Positions 1 through 8,968 of a DNA stretch of 64,000 nucleotides are shown piece by piece. The translations under genes were made by a program, and so were the position numbers. The notes under the pieces were generated by a model. It saw only the letters and a list, made by a program, of their open reading frames with translations, searched no databases and had not been told where the DNA came from. This DNA is from Anaerolineales bacterium (GTDB lineage Bacteria > Chloroflexota > Anaerolineae > 4572-78 > J111), in assembly GCA_015075185.1 (NCBI GenBank), contig JABTUW010000005.1, positions 186,001 through 250,000 on the forward strand, in the 5' to 3' direction. Every line of letters begins with the position of its first letter. Position 1 is the stretch's first letter.

Positions 1-531
1 CGTGACCGCTTTGGCCGCGGCTTCATTCAAAACCGTGTAGTCTCCTTCACGGGCTAAAGCTGTCACTGCCGCCTGCAACTCGTCCCTGTTATTGGTGAAA
101 TCACGCACAACCTCAACCGTATCGGCAAAGGTTATCAAGGCAATTTTATCCTGGGGTTGCTTTTGCTCAAGTAAAGCCGTCAGCGCTTGCTTAAGGCTGG
201 CCAGCGCCTGATCCGGCACGCTGGTATCTACGGCCAACACCAGGCGCAGGTCTTGCGATACCTGCTCCTCTACTTTTAAGGAGTCATGGACAATCTCGGC
301 CCCATCTTCAAGCAGGGCAAAATCTGTTTCGGTCAAATTCGGTACCGGCAAACCATCCTCGCCTGTTACCGCAACATAGGCAGCTACCTGGGGAAAGGTC
401 CGGCTATCCAGGCGGGTTATGGTTACAAGCGGCTGGCTGGTTTGCGCCAGGCTGGCTGAAACCAGGCCGGCGGCCAGGACCACAACCAACAACAGTATGG
501 CAATGACTCGCATCGGGCGCATCCGCGTCAT
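1..531 (-). CDS. von Willebrand factor A (vWA) domain protein, N-terminal part
   Basis: This gene runs off the left edge; about 177 residues are visible. From the ATG at 531 the protein begins with a basic stretch and a hydrophobic segment (VIAILLLVVVLAAGLV) ending near SASLAQ, so it is probably secreted or membrane-anchored. A short beta-rich segment follows, then the start of a vWA-like fold (LRLVLAVDTSVP, then KIALITFADTV). The metal-site motif would be DxSxS; here it reads D-T-S-V-P, so the third ligand position is changed and metal binding is uncertain. It is the last gene of the minus-strand contractile-injection locus, 46 bp after the FHA-Ig gene, and probably co-transcribed with it. 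vWA and FHA proteins often accompany secretion machines as adaptors; that role here is inferred. Confidence 0.7.
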   Translation of the reverse strand, partial: MTRMRPMRVIAILLLVVVLAAGLVSASLAQTSQPLVTITRLDSRTFPQVAAYVAVTGEDGLPVPNLTETDFALLEDGAEIVHDSLKVEEQVSQDLRLVLAVDTSVPDQALASLKQALTALLEQKQPQDKIALITFADTVEVVRDFTNNRDELQAAVTALAREGDYTVLNEAAAKAVT

Positions 532-577
532 CTCTTCTCTCTAAGGCACCCCACCCCGAGGCGCACCTCCTCCATAA

Positions 578-2386
578 TTATTTGCTTTCACTTTCAGCCC
601 ACCAATCCTCGTCTTGTGGCGGAGCGCCGGATTGGGTTGGCGGCGCCGTTTCCTTGGCCGGAGCTTGGGTCGAGGCTTTAAGCTTGATCGCTTTGGGCTT
701 GTCCTCTACCTCAGCCGGGCCGGCTTCACTTCCTTCTCCCCACCAATCTTCGGCCGGCGGGTCGGTGACGGGCTTTGGCTCAATTTTTATTTTGGCTTGA
801 GCGCTCGTCTTTGTTCGGGGACGCCGGGGTTTAGCCTCTGGCCCCGCAGGACGCCTCGATTCGTCTTTGACCGGAAGCATGGCAGGAACGCTTTCTTTTA
901 CCTGGGGCGGCCCGGGTGCTGGTTCTGCCGTGCCGACCTCTTCCCCTATCGCAGTTGTCTCAGGTAAGGCAGGCTGATCTGGCAGGCGCTCTTGCTGATC
1001 TGCCTGGGGAGTGATGACCGGTAACAGAGTCGAGCCGGATTCGGCTGCACTCATCACTTCCTCAGCAACCGGGGAGGTAGAAGTCTCAGCCGGTGAGGCT
1101 GGCTCGGCCTGCACCGGCGGCGCGGGGCTGATTTGGACCTCAACCGGTAAAACAGGTTCTACCCTTTGAGCTTCAATCGGGGTTGCAGCGATCTTCATTC
1201 CCGCCACATCAGGTTCAACAGGCGGGGCAGGCTGCGCCGCGCTGGGAACGGATACAACCTCAATCTCCTGCTCTGCCACTGCCGGGGCGGCAGGACGCGC
1301 CGCTACCGGCGGGAGTTCTTTGGCCTCAACTTCAACCACTTCGACCTCATGGGAGGCTACGTCTTCCTTCGGCTGAGGCTCAGGCGATGCCTCTGCTGCC
1401 GGCTCAACCGCGCTGGGCTGTGGAGTTACCAGGGGCGCCGAGCTAACCAGGGTGACTTGCGGCTCAGGTTCGGCCTCTGCCGCCCACCAATCATCGGCCG
1501 AAGTAACAACCGGCGCAGGGTTAGATTCGCGAGCCGGGATAAAGTTTCCATTGGTTGAATTCGCTATCACCGGGGCGACAGGCACAGGCAGTTCCGGCTC
1601 TGGTACCGGCTCGACCGGGGCGGCGGCAACCGGCGCTGGCGCAGGAACCTGCCTGGCCTTGGCCTCATCTGGAATAAGGAGCCGCAGCTTATGGCTGTAA
1701 AAGGGCAGTATCTGAATCGTCTGCGAGACGCTTACAAAATCGGCCGGGTAGGCATTGGGCGCAGTCGCGTGAATCTTGATGGGGTAGCTGCCGGCAAGAG
1801 GTTTATGACCATAGTGACGGACGAAGAAAAGGACTTCCTTTTCTGCCCCGGAAGATAACATAGGTCCCGGCTCAAGGTGGTAGCAATCCGGCTCCAGCCC
1901 TTCCAATTCCAGGTTAATCTTAACCCCACCCTTATCGCCCAGGTTGCGCACTGTCAGCACGCCGCTCGCCGATTGGTGCGGCGCTATCTGAGTCCGGGCC
2001 ATAGAAAGGCTTAAGCCAATGCGCTGGCCGGTGCTGCTTGTGGGCAGGGCTGCCGCACTCTGGCCCTGATAAATGAGGGTAAAATCACCTACCTTCAGCT
2101 TATCACCTGCGGCCAGGTCGTGGGTGGCACGCGGGGGTAAGGTGCGCTCGCCGTTTGCGCCGAGAATAATATCAGTATAGCCCAGATTGACCAGGCGGTA
2201 GCTCTGGCCCCCTTCGGCGGTGGCAATGAGCTGAATGTGCAGCGGGGCAACGCCGCTGCCATGTTTTTCTTCCAAAATAATGTCACTGCGGGCGTCGCTG
2301 CCGATGTGGATGATATTCTTTTTTAACAGGTATTCTTTCTCCCAGCCTTCCCGGTTAATAACGGCTAATCTACTTTCCTCACCCAT
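578..2386 (-). CDS. FHA-Ig-like protein with Pro/Ala-rich tail carrying three DWW motifs
   Basis: About 602 residues from the ATG at 2386, chosen because AGAGGG precedes it; an upstream in-frame ATG at 2404 has no ribosome site. Residues ~10-110 form an FHA domain (IIHIGSDARSDIIL, with PLHIQLIA later), a phosphothreonine-binding fold. Residues ~120-240 are an Ig-like beta domain that resembles the one in the FHA-transglycosylase protein at 42881-44620. The rest is a low-complexity Pro/Ala/Glu/Val tail, probably disordered. The tail carries three copies of an acidic motif centred on DWW (ADDWWAAE, AEDWWGEG, DEDWWAES), one of them at the very C-terminus. No signal peptide or membrane segment is seen. 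The gene is 40 bp downstream of the methyltransferase gene in the same direction. An adaptor role in phospho-dependent control of the injection machine is inference. Confidence 0.75.
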   Translation of the reverse strand: MGEESRLAVINREGWEKEYLLKKNIIHIGSDARSDIILEEKHGSGVAPLHIQLIATAEGGQSYRLVNLGYTDIILGANGERTLPPRATHDLAAGDKLKVGDFTLIYQGQSAAALPTSSTGQRIGLSLSMARTQIAPHQSASGVLTVRNLGDKGGVKINLELEGLEPDCYHLEPGPMLSSGAEKEVLFFVRHYGHKPLAGSYPIKIHATAPNAYPADFVSVSQTIQILPFYSHKLRLLIPDEAKARQVPAPAPVAAAPVEPVPEPELPVPVAPVIANSTNGNFIPARESNPAPVVTSADDWWAAEAEPEPQVTLVSSAPLVTPQPSAVEPAAEASPEPQPKEDVASHEVEVVEVEAKELPPVAARPAAPAVAEQEIEVVSVPSAAQPAPPVEPDVAGMKIAATPIEAQRVEPVLPVEVQISPAPPVQAEPASPAETSTSPVAEEVMSAAESGSTLLPVITPQADQQERLPDQPALPETTAIGEEVGTAEPAPGPPQVKESVPAMLPVKDESRRPAGPEAKPRRPRTKTSAQAKIKIEPKPVTDPPAEDWWGEGSEAGPAEVEDKPKAIKLKASTQAPAKETAPPTQSGAPPQDEDWWAESESK

Positions 2387-2426
2387 CAGATTGGTCCCTC
2401 TCATGTATTCGGGAAATCGTAAAATC

Positions 2427-4025
2427 TTAAGCGATCAACAAGGCCACATGGGCCAGCCAATGCAGTTTTACTTCCAATTCCTCGGCCAGCATGGTCTGGA
2501 ATTGGGCCTTGTCCGTTACCGGAGCGCCCTCCAGATTCAAAACCAAATCACCCTTGGCCACCGGTCCTGCCAGCAACGCCTCCAGCAGTGCCGCCCGGTC
2601 GTGGCGGCCGTCGAGATGACGGAGCAAAAAGCCTTCAAAAGGGTCCAAATTGACCCGTTCGTGGCGCAGATTGGTCACTCTGAGGCCGGTTTTGATCTGC
2701 CAGCGCGCCACCGGGCTGGCGACAGGCCGTTCGCTCACTTCTGAGGCAAAATTCGGCGCATGCAGGTGCAGCTCCATCAGGTTTTCACTATAGCCATAGG
2801 CGGTAAGCACCGTGGAGCCGAACACCTGGGCGTCCGTGCCGGTCTCATCAGCCTCTCGACCCAGACACTCGTAGGCGGCCGTCAAAAGATCATTAAATAA
2901 CATGGACTGCGGCCAAATCTCGGCCAGGTGCAACAGGACCGCCTTGCTCACCGGGTGATCGGTTGATAAGGTTGCTTCGTCGGGGCCGCGAAACTTCTCA
3001 ACCGAGATCGAGTGAACGTCGGGCTGCTCGGAAACAGGGGCGGCCCGCGAGGCCAGGTAAAAGGCAGTCACCTGCTCGGGCCTGAGCTTGCGCGTCAAAG
3101 AGATTTCCTGATGGCACAGCAGGGTCATCCGAAAGGTGCGATTATGCAAAAAATCCAGGTACTGCTCCACATCAATCAGGTCTTTCGAGATGCGGTTGAT
3201 GGTTTCGGCCACTTCATCCGGCAGATTGCTGGCCAGCATGGCCCCAAATTCGGCTTCGGCCAGAAATTGCAGGCCGTGGCTTTCGGCTCGCGCCATAAAC
3301 TCATGGAAATAAAGCGGGTCATTGACCTCGGCCAGCTCGTCGTGCAGAAACAAAGCGTCGAGCTTGGGGTTGGTCCCTTCTGACTCCCCGGTCAGCGACT
3401 GGGCATACTTTTTGAGAAAACCGCCGTAGGCGCTGTTGGCCGTCGGTACTGCCTCGGCGATAAATTTGAGCAGCCGCCGCGCCTCCAGCGACCGCTCGTG
3501 GGGGTCGGTCATGTGGCGGGTGTGATACAGCATCATTTCCCTGGCCAGGCCGAGCATCCGCCAGCCGGGGTAGGTGTTGTAGCTGATGTAAGCCACTCCC
3601 TGTGGGGCCAGGTTTTGCCGGCAGATCTCCATGATTTTATCCTGCACCGCCGCAGGCACCCAGGAATAGATGCCATGGGTAATGATGTAGTCAAATTGCC
3701 CCCAGCCGGCATTGACCTCCAGGATATTCAACGGTTTGAGGGTGATATTCCGCAAACCCAATGCCGCAATCGCCGCCTGGCCCTCGGCAACCTGGCGGGC
3801 GGAAAGATCAATCCCCACAAATTCGCTCTCCGGCAGGCCATAGGCCATCGGGATGAGATTCCCGCCGCCAGCGCAACCCAATTCCAACACCCGGCAGCGC
3901 TTGACCGGGGCCGGGGCCATCCCTAACAGTGTCGCCAGCGTCGCCAGGCGATCGGGGTGGCTATGCAAGTAGGACAGGTACGGGTAGGGAATATCGTCAT
4001 AACTTGTATGCTTGTTATAGATCAT
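2427..4025 (-). CDS. class I SAM-dependent methyltransferase with regulatory-type C-terminal domain
   Basis: 532 residues. The N-terminal ~200 residues are a Rossmann methyltransferase: motif I is VLELGCAGGGNLIPMA, with acidic residue FVGIDLS at the end of beta 2 and FDYIITHGIYSWVP as motif IV. The remainder resembles the methyltransferase regulatory domain family (PF10119 type) usually fused to such enzymes, followed by a C-terminal region typical of the same family. The ATG at 4025 follows GGAAGAG. The gene sits between baseplate-like genes and the FHA-Ig gene, so it is likely part of the injection-system transcription unit. The substrate cannot be read from sequence; modification of a structural or cargo protein is a guess. 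Family assignment is fairly sure, function is not. Confidence 0.8.
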   Translation of the reverse strand: MIYNKHTSYDDIPYPYLSYLHSHPDRLATLATLLGMAPAPVKRCRVLELGCAGGGNLIPMAYGLPESEFVGIDLSARQVAEGQAAIAALGLRNITLKPLNILEVNAGWGQFDYIITHGIYSWVPAAVQDKIMEICRQNLAPQGVAYISYNTYPGWRMLGLAREMMLYHTRHMTDPHERSLEARRLLKFIAEAVPTANSAYGGFLKKYAQSLTGESEGTNPKLDALFLHDELAEVNDPLYFHEFMARAESHGLQFLAEAEFGAMLASNLPDEVAETINRISKDLIDVEQYLDFLHNRTFRMTLLCHQEISLTRKLRPEQVTAFYLASRAAPVSEQPDVHSISVEKFRGPDEATLSTDHPVSKAVLLHLAEIWPQSMLFNDLLTAAYECLGREADETGTDAQVFGSTVLTAYGYSENLMELHLHAPNFASEVSERPVASPVARWQIKTGLRVTNLRHERVNLDPFEGFLLRHLDGRHDRAALLEALLAGPVAKGDLVLNLEGAPVTDKAQFQTMLAEELEVKLHWLAHVALLIA

Positions 4026-4040
4026 ATCTCTTCCATAATT

Positions 4041-4090
4041 GTGAATAGTGATTTGTGAACTTCATTAATCATTCACAATTAACAATTCAC
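4041..4090. repeat. imperfect inverted repeat in intergenic spacer (gtgaat/attcac word type)
   Basis: Arms at 4041-4059 and 4072-4090 pair with three mismatches over 19 bases. The spacer is AT-rich and built of reiterated short words (attcac, attaac). It is one of at least six spacers in this locus that form hairpins from different word families. Confidence 0.6.
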
Positions 4091-4104
4091 CATTCACCAT
4101 TAAT

Positions 4105-5232
4105 TCACCTTCCCGCTCGCCTCTGGCGTTCCAGGGCATAGGAGATAATATTGCCGCCCCACTCCATCGCCGAACGGATCTCCTCACGAGAGGTCGGGCC
4201 GCTCCGGCGTTCCCCCTGCCACAGCCGGCCATACTCGCAGGTGCTAAAAATCACTCCCTCCCCAACCAACACCTGGGGCTTGCCTTGGGTTTCATAGCCT
4301 TCTGGGGCTGCACCAAACAGGAAGGGTTCGGTCAACAAACGGTGGCCGGAGGCCAAGTCGCCCAACTCAAAACCACTCGTACTCAGAAAATTTTTAAAGA
4401 CTGCGGCAGCCTCGGCATTGCTGGCTTCAATGAGCAGCGTGCCATGACCTTTTTGGACATAGTTGGTCAGGCCGTTGATCTGGCCCCGGCTCAATTCAAA
4501 TTTACCCGCCCCGACCAGATAGATCAGGGTGTTTTTCTCTACACCGGGCGCCACAGGGGCATCATCGTTAATCAGCACCCGGTAACGCCCCGAGTAGTTG
4601 AGCGCGCGGGCCAAGTAACCAGCCCCCAGCCCATGCTGCTTGTCTCCTTCCCCCAAGTAGCAAACGGCAACCGTAGCTTCACGGGGCGCGCCAACCTCCT
4701 GGCGGAAGCGCAAATCAATCTCGTCAACGGCAGGTTTGCTTGGATTTTCGGCGTCATGAAAAGCAGCTTCGCGACTGTCCCGCTGGATACGCGCCAGTTC
4801 AACGGCCGGCGTGCCTGGCAGGGTAGTCCGGGCAAAAATGGAAAATTCAGTATGGACGTACATGACCCCATCGGCCTGCCCCGTTCCATCGCCAGGCCGG
4901 GGGCGGCTTTCACCATAACTGAGCAGCACATAGAGCAGCCCCTCCATTTCATCGCCAATATCATAGGAGACCGGCTGCGGCAGCACGATCACCTGGCCGG
5001 TAGTATCCACAGCAATCCCCGGCAGGATGTAGACCGAGGTATCAGGCGGGTCGCTGGCAATGACATCCAGGCCGGAAATTATGCCCGGCCCGTGGCTGAA
5101 CAACGCATGCAGCCGCTGTTGGTGGGTGTGATATTCATGCGCTTCTTCCCAAACTTCGGCGGTCACCGCCATACCGTTATTGGCCTTGATTTTTTTGAGG
5201 GGGAACTGCTGTAAAGCCTCTTCTCTGCTCAC
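4105..5232 (-). CDS. baseplate-associated protein with DUF4159-like C-terminal domain
   Basis: 375 residues from a GTG at 5232 preceded by AGAGG. The N-terminal half has a pattern seen in tail-associated proteins: GPGIISGLDV, then SVYILPGIAVDTTGQVIVL, a beta-rich segment that reads like the 'SPGxAxDxxG' module of phage-tail or fibre-like proteins. The C-terminal half (from about residue 220) resembles DUF4159, a glutamine-amidotransferase-like fold, with GTLLIEASN and a closing YGRLW/NIISYALERQ segment. It follows the tail protein I-like gene by 18 bp, the position where Afp-type loci carry receptor-binding or fibre genes, but no fibre repeats are seen. Function unknown; a role at the baseplate periphery is inferred from position. 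Confidence 0.55.
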   Translation of the reverse strand: MSREEALQQFPLKKIKANNGMAVTAEVWEEAHEYHTHQQRLHALFSHGPGIISGLDVIASDPPDTSVYILPGIAVDTTGQVIVLPQPVSYDIGDEMEGLLYVLLSYGESRPRPGDGTGQADGVMYVHTEFSIFARTTLPGTPAVELARIQRDSREAAFHDAENPSKPAVDEIDLRFRQEVGAPREATVAVCYLGEGDKQHGLGAGYLARALNYSGRYRVLINDDAPVAPGVEKNTLIYLVGAGKFELSRGQINGLTNYVQKGHGTLLIEASNAEAAAVFKNFLSTSGFELGDLASGHRLLTEPFLFGAAPEGYETQGKPQVLVGEGVIFSTCEYGRLWQGERRSGPTSREEIRSAMEWGGNIISYALERQRRAGR

Positions 5233-5250
5233 GATTTTAACCTCTGTATT

Positions 5251-6252
5251 TTATATTGTTTCAAGCCGTAATGTATACCCGGTGTGAGCGGGCTTGCTGG
5301 CTTCGATAATCGCTTCGATGGTCCGCCGGCGCACCTGCTCCTGCCGGGCATCTTCCTCCGGCCCTGCCCCGCTGACAATCGGTGGTAAACGTAAACTCAC
5401 AATAAAGGTGTGCGGCAGATTGTCGCTGCCCAGGGCCACACCCGGCCCCAGCCGGGCTTTTGGCCCCAACCGAAAATTTTCGGCCCGGCGCTCGATGATT
5501 TGAGCCTGCTGGCCGGTATAGATTTCCAGGTGATCTTGCAGCCCCCGTTTGGTGCCTCGTTGGCGGTAAAGGGCAGCGGCGGACTGGAGCAAGCGCCGCC
5601 GTTTATCCTCCGGCCACTGCTCGTCCAGAGCCAGGTCAATCCAGGAGGCCAGCCAGGGCAGAAAATCTGGCGTGGTCATCCGGGGATCAAAATAGAGCGG
5701 CAGAACCTCGAGCTGGCCCTCGATGGGCGCCCAGAAGCTTTCAAAAAACATCAGGAAGCGGCTCATCAAGTCGTCGTCTTCGTAAATCCCCGGCAAATAT
5801 TGCAGGTAGTTACCCCGGGTCGCCACGGCGATGGTCAAGCTTTCCTCCGCCGCCGCCGCTTCACGCCTGCCGGTCGCTGCCGTCGCCACGGCCTCGCTTT
5901 CCAGAAACTGTTCATAATCCACCGGAGCAACCCGCGCCTGCACCGTATACTCGTAGCGGCTGCCGGCGGGTACTGACTGACCCACGTGCCAGAGCAGCTC
6001 CGTCCCTCCTGCCCCGATTTCGATCTCCGGCAGGATCAGCCCGACATGGCCGTTGGACGAGACCAGCGACGCCGCCCGGTAGCTTTCGACCAGCAGCTCC
6101 GGCGGTAGGGTCACGCTCAGGCTTACATCAGAGAGCGTTTCATGAGCCTCCAGGCGCGTGTAAAAGGTCACGCTTTCGCCGGGGTAGCGGCGGTTGTGGT
6201 CGGCCACATGGGCGATAGTCAAGGATGTCTGGTTTTGTGTCGTGTTTGGCAT
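5251..6252 (-). CDS. phage tail protein I-like baseplate component (TIGR02242 family)
   Basis: 333 residues. Residues ~1-140 form an Ig-like/DUF11-like beta domain (SVTFYTRLEAHETL, ELLWHVGQSVPAGS). From about residue 150 the protein matches the conserved tail domain TIGR02242: YLPGIYEDDDLMSRFLMFFE, then DFLPWLASWIDLALDEQWPE and YRQRGTKRGLQDHLEIYTG. In P2-like and Afp-like machines this protein attaches to the J-like wedge and completes the baseplate. It follows the J-like gene directly in the transcription direction, which supports the call. The added N-terminal Ig-like domain could present a surface module in place of a fibre; that is inference. Confidence 0.85.
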   Translation of the reverse strand: MPNTTQNQTSLTIAHVADHNRRYPGESVTFYTRLEAHETLSDVSLSVTLPPELLVESYRAASLVSSNGHVGLILPEIEIGAGGTELLWHVGQSVPAGSRYEYTVQARVAPVDYEQFLESEAVATAATGRREAAAAEESLTIAVATRGNYLQYLPGIYEDDDLMSRFLMFFESFWAPIEGQLEVLPLYFDPRMTTPDFLPWLASWIDLALDEQWPEDKRRRLLQSAAALYRQRGTKRGLQDHLEIYTGQQAQIIERRAENFRLGPKARLGPGVALGSDNLPHTFIVSLRLPPIVSGAGPEEDARQEQVRRRTIEAIIEASKPAHTGYTLRLETI

Positions 6253-6276
6253 AAATCTACTTTTTTGACAAGATTA

Positions 6277-6321
6277 ACAGGATTTACAGGATGAAGTAGT
6301 TAAAAATCTTGTAAATCCTGT
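6277..6321. repeat. inverted repeat in intergenic spacer (acaggattaca word type)
   Basis: ACAGGATTTACA at 6277-6288 pairs perfectly with TGTAAATCCTGT at 6310-6321. The surrounding bases repeat the same words (aacagg, gtaaat). It lies between the J-like and tail I-like genes. Confidence 0.65.
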
Positions 6322-6359
6322 CTGTAAATTGGTTTTTCACCGAGGTAGTGATAAACCAC

Positions 6360-8459
6360 TCACAACTCTACCACCTGAATTTCATGCTCCAACGAGCACA
6401 ACAACGTATCGGCCGGGACGCGGACCATGCGCTGGGTAACCTGGGTCAAGGGCTTGGTTTTGGCCTCCGCGCCTTCATCCTGCGCCTGAAGCGACGTCTC
6501 GGCGCTAGGGGTGACAGGCCGCTGGTGCAGTTGCACGTCAATCACGTGTTTAACGCCCGGGATTTGCTGGATCAGCGAGAAAATCTCGGCCACGTACAGA
6601 TCGCGGCCAAAAGCCCAGCCTTCCCAATCCGGCCCCAACAAACCGTTCTGAGAGTGGCCCTCCCCTTCCAGAGCCAGCGGCGAGATGAAATGCCGCAGGC
6701 TTTCGGCCACGCGGGCACGGACGATTTCGGGCCGGCTGTACTCCGAGGGGACAATCTCGGCATAGACTTTAATCCCCACGTAGTTCGGCTCCCGGATGCG
6801 CAGGGTTGTGGTCAGCAGCCGGTACTGGTCCAGGTGGGCCTCGATTTCGTCCCGCAGGATGGGGTCCAGATAGAGCTTGGACAAATCGCCGGCCCGCAGC
6901 GCATCGCTGGCTGCCGGTACAATCAGCAGTTCGACCATGCCCGGCGGCAGCGAACCGCTGCTCGCCTTGGGGGCATTGCACTTAACCCGGGCAATGGCCC
7001 GGCTGGCCCCCTTGGTCAGGTCCTCATAATCTTCAGCAGTGACGGCCCGCTGCTGCGCCCGCAGTTCCCGCCGCGCCCGCAGCTTGACCTCGTCCAGGCT
7101 TTCCTGGTCGCGCCCGCCCCGGGCCCGGTGCAAATTCGTCACCCGATCTATGTAGGCAATGGACGATTTGAGGGCCTGGAGCTTGTCTGCCGGGACATTG
7201 CCAACGTAGCCGCCGCCGTGCCGGTAGCGGGTAAAGCGGATCAACCGGCCCGCTTCGGGCACGCGGCCATACTGGCGCACCGAGCCATCCCGCTGGCGTA
7301 CCGCCGGGCTAAACGTCACCTCGCCGGTGGCAGTATCCAGGCTAAAGTGGCGGTCGTAGCGCTCCGATGTGGCAAAATCGGGCACAACCTGCCAGGGCAC
7401 AAAGACGATTTCGCCCGCCTGTTTTTCCTCTATCTCGACAGTTTCGCCCGGCTGCAAGGCCAGCACGGGGGTATTCTGCAGCCGGAAGGTCTGGCCAGGA
7501 TCGCCGTTACTGCGGCCCAACACCTCGTCACGGACGATGACGGCGTGGGTGGCGCGGGTGGTCGCGCCCAACGTATAGGCTTTGACGTCGAGGATGCGGG
7601 GCGACTCGGTGTACATGCCCTGCTCGGGGCGGCGCTGTTCCACCCGGCAGCGCAGCCAAAAAGCATTGCGGCCATAGACCTGGTCGGGACGCAGGGAAAG
7701 CGGCAGGTACAGGACCAGCTTGCCTTCGGGATTATTCAGGCCGCCGGTCGTATCTTTTTCGCCGGGCCGCGTGCTCAACGGCAGCTCTTCCCACTGACCC
7801 TCCCCCACCGAACATTCCCACACCAGCGGCGGGTCTTCCCGCTTAATACCGACAGCCTGGGTGCGCTCGCAGGTAAAATTGAGCTGGAGAATGTGACCGC
7901 TAATGTTTTGGGTCTCGTCAAAACCCAGGTAAAAGGTGTCGCCTTGCTGGGGCCGGTCCTGGGTGAAGGCATAAAAGGTTTCAATCCCCAGGCGCGGCAG
8001 GTAATTTTTATTGAAGTCGGCGTCACGGCGAACCTGGGTCAGTTGCGGCGGCACAATGGTCAGGCGTTCGTCGGTGGTAAAGGTGATTTCGGCCTCGTCC
8101 TCAGTGCGCCGGGTAGCGACTTCTGTGCCTTGCGGGACGGTTGTTGTGGTATTGTCGTCCGGGCCAACCGGGAAGGGGGTTGACAGCCAGAAAGTCAGCT
8201 CGGTGCGGGCGCTGCTGGCCGGGCGAAGATGAATCCCCAGCAGTTCCATAAATTTAATGTAATTTTTTTCCGGCACCCGGTTTAGCCGGTAAACAATCAT
8301 CTCGGTCATCCAGGCAAACAGTTCGATCAAGGTGATGCCGGGATCGCTCAAATTGTAGTCGGTCCACTCGGGACAGTAGCGGATGATCCGCCGCCGGGCT
8401 TCGTCAACCAGGTCTCGCTGGAAGCGCAAGTCATCCAAAATGGGTTCTGGCAAGGACAT
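6360..8459 (-). CDS. baseplate J-like wedge protein (TIGR02243; Afp11 type)
   Basis: 699 residues, the usual size for the 'putative baseplate assembly protein' family of contractile injection systems. The N-terminus has DLRFQRDLVDEARRRIIRY followed by DPGITLIELFAWMTEMIVYRLNRVPE, the hallmark start of the family. The middle carries beta-rich arms, and the section ARRELRAQQRAVTAEDYE matches the conserved baseplate J helix-turn region. The C-terminus has IQQIPGVKHVIDV, typical of J proteins. It forms the wedge that opens when the sheath contracts. The ATG at 8459 follows GAGGAG. It lies between gp25 and tail I-like genes, the canonical order. Confidence 0.9.
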   Translation of the reverse strand: MSLPEPILDDLRFQRDLVDEARRRIIRYCPEWTDYNLSDPGITLIELFAWMTEMIVYRLNRVPEKNYIKFMELLGIHLRPASSARTELTFWLSTPFPVGPDDNTTTTVPQGTEVATRRTEDEAEITFTTDERLTIVPPQLTQVRRDADFNKNYLPRLGIETFYAFTQDRPQQGDTFYLGFDETQNISGHILQLNFTCERTQAVGIKREDPPLVWECSVGEGQWEELPLSTRPGEKDTTGGLNNPEGKLVLYLPLSLRPDQVYGRNAFWLRCRVEQRRPEQGMYTESPRILDVKAYTLGATTRATHAVIVRDEVLGRSNGDPGQTFRLQNTPVLALQPGETVEIEEKQAGEIVFVPWQVVPDFATSERYDRHFSLDTATGEVTFSPAVRQRDGSVRQYGRVPEAGRLIRFTRYRHGGGYVGNVPADKLQALKSSIAYIDRVTNLHRARGGRDQESLDEVKLRARRELRAQQRAVTAEDYEDLTKGASRAIARVKCNAPKASSGSLPPGMVELLIVPAASDALRAGDLSKLYLDPILRDEIEAHLDQYRLLTTTLRIREPNYVGIKVYAEIVPSEYSRPEIVRARVAESLRHFISPLALEGEGHSQNGLLGPDWEGWAFGRDLYVAEIFSLIQQIPGVKHVIDVQLHQRPVTPSAETSLQAQDEGAEAKTKPLTQVTQRMVRVPADTLLCSLEHEIQVVEL

Positions 8460-8481
8460 AGCTAGTTAGCTCCTCTGAAAT

Positions 8482-8544
8482 TAGTAATCAGTAGTCAGTA
8501 GCCAGAAAATTTTTCTCTGATTACTGAAATCTGACTACTGACTA
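8482..8544. repeat. imperfect inverted repeat in intergenic spacer (agtaatcagtagtcag word type)
   Basis: Left part 8482-8504 and right part 8518-8544 are made of the same words (agtaatcag, agtcagtag) on opposite strands, with a slip between them. The right arm overlaps the last codons of the gp25 gene. Confidence 0.55.
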
Positions 8545-8955
8545 CTCCTCTTCACCGGAAAGATAGAAGGGATAAACAATACTGCGCTCGTCGTGAGTCG
8601 CTTTGATCCGATATTTGATTTCAATGAGCATGGCCCCATCATGGTGGGGGTCGTCTAAAACATTGACTTCCTGGAGTTCAATCCGGGGTTCCCACCGGCC
8701 TAACGCCTGCTCAACGTAATAAATGGCCAGCCCCTCGGTAGCCGCATCGCGCGGGGCAAAGACCAGCTCATGAATCCGGCAGCCAAACTCCGGGCGCATG
8801 ACCCGTTCGCCCGGCACTGTGCCCAAGATAATCTTAATGGATTGCTGGATATCCAACTCGCCCCGGGCCAGGGCAATTTCGCCCCGGGGATTTACCTGGA
8901 GGGGAAAAACCAGGCCCTGCCCTAAAAATTCACGGTCAATATGGTAATCTTTCAC
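8542..8955 (-). CDS. gp25-like baseplate wedge protein (GPW/gp25 family; Afp9 type)
   Basis: 137 residues from a GTG at 8955 with GGAGG five bases upstream. The family pattern is clear: GLVFPLQVNPRGEIALARGELDIQQSI, then LGTVPGERVMRPEFGCRIHE and a C-terminal IEIKYRIK strand (each a gp25 hallmark; RPEFGCRIHELVF corresponds to the conserved EPR-like core motif). gp25 joins the inner baseplate to the first sheath ring. It stands between the PAAR-like tip gene and the J-like gene, as in other contractile systems. Confidence 0.9.
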   Translation of the reverse strand: MKDYHIDREFLGQGLVFPLQVNPRGEIALARGELDIQQSIKIILGTVPGERVMRPEFGCRIHELVFAPRDAATEGLAIYYVEQALGRWEPRIELQEVNVLDDPHHDGAMLIEIKYRIKATHDERSIVYPFYLSGEEE

Positions 8956-8968
8956 ACTCTCCTCCGCA

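Noticed and set aside
6348..8183. Long plus-strand open frame (611 codons)
   Set aside because: It lies exactly opposite the baseplate J-like gene, has no family motifs and is a product of GC-rich third positions.
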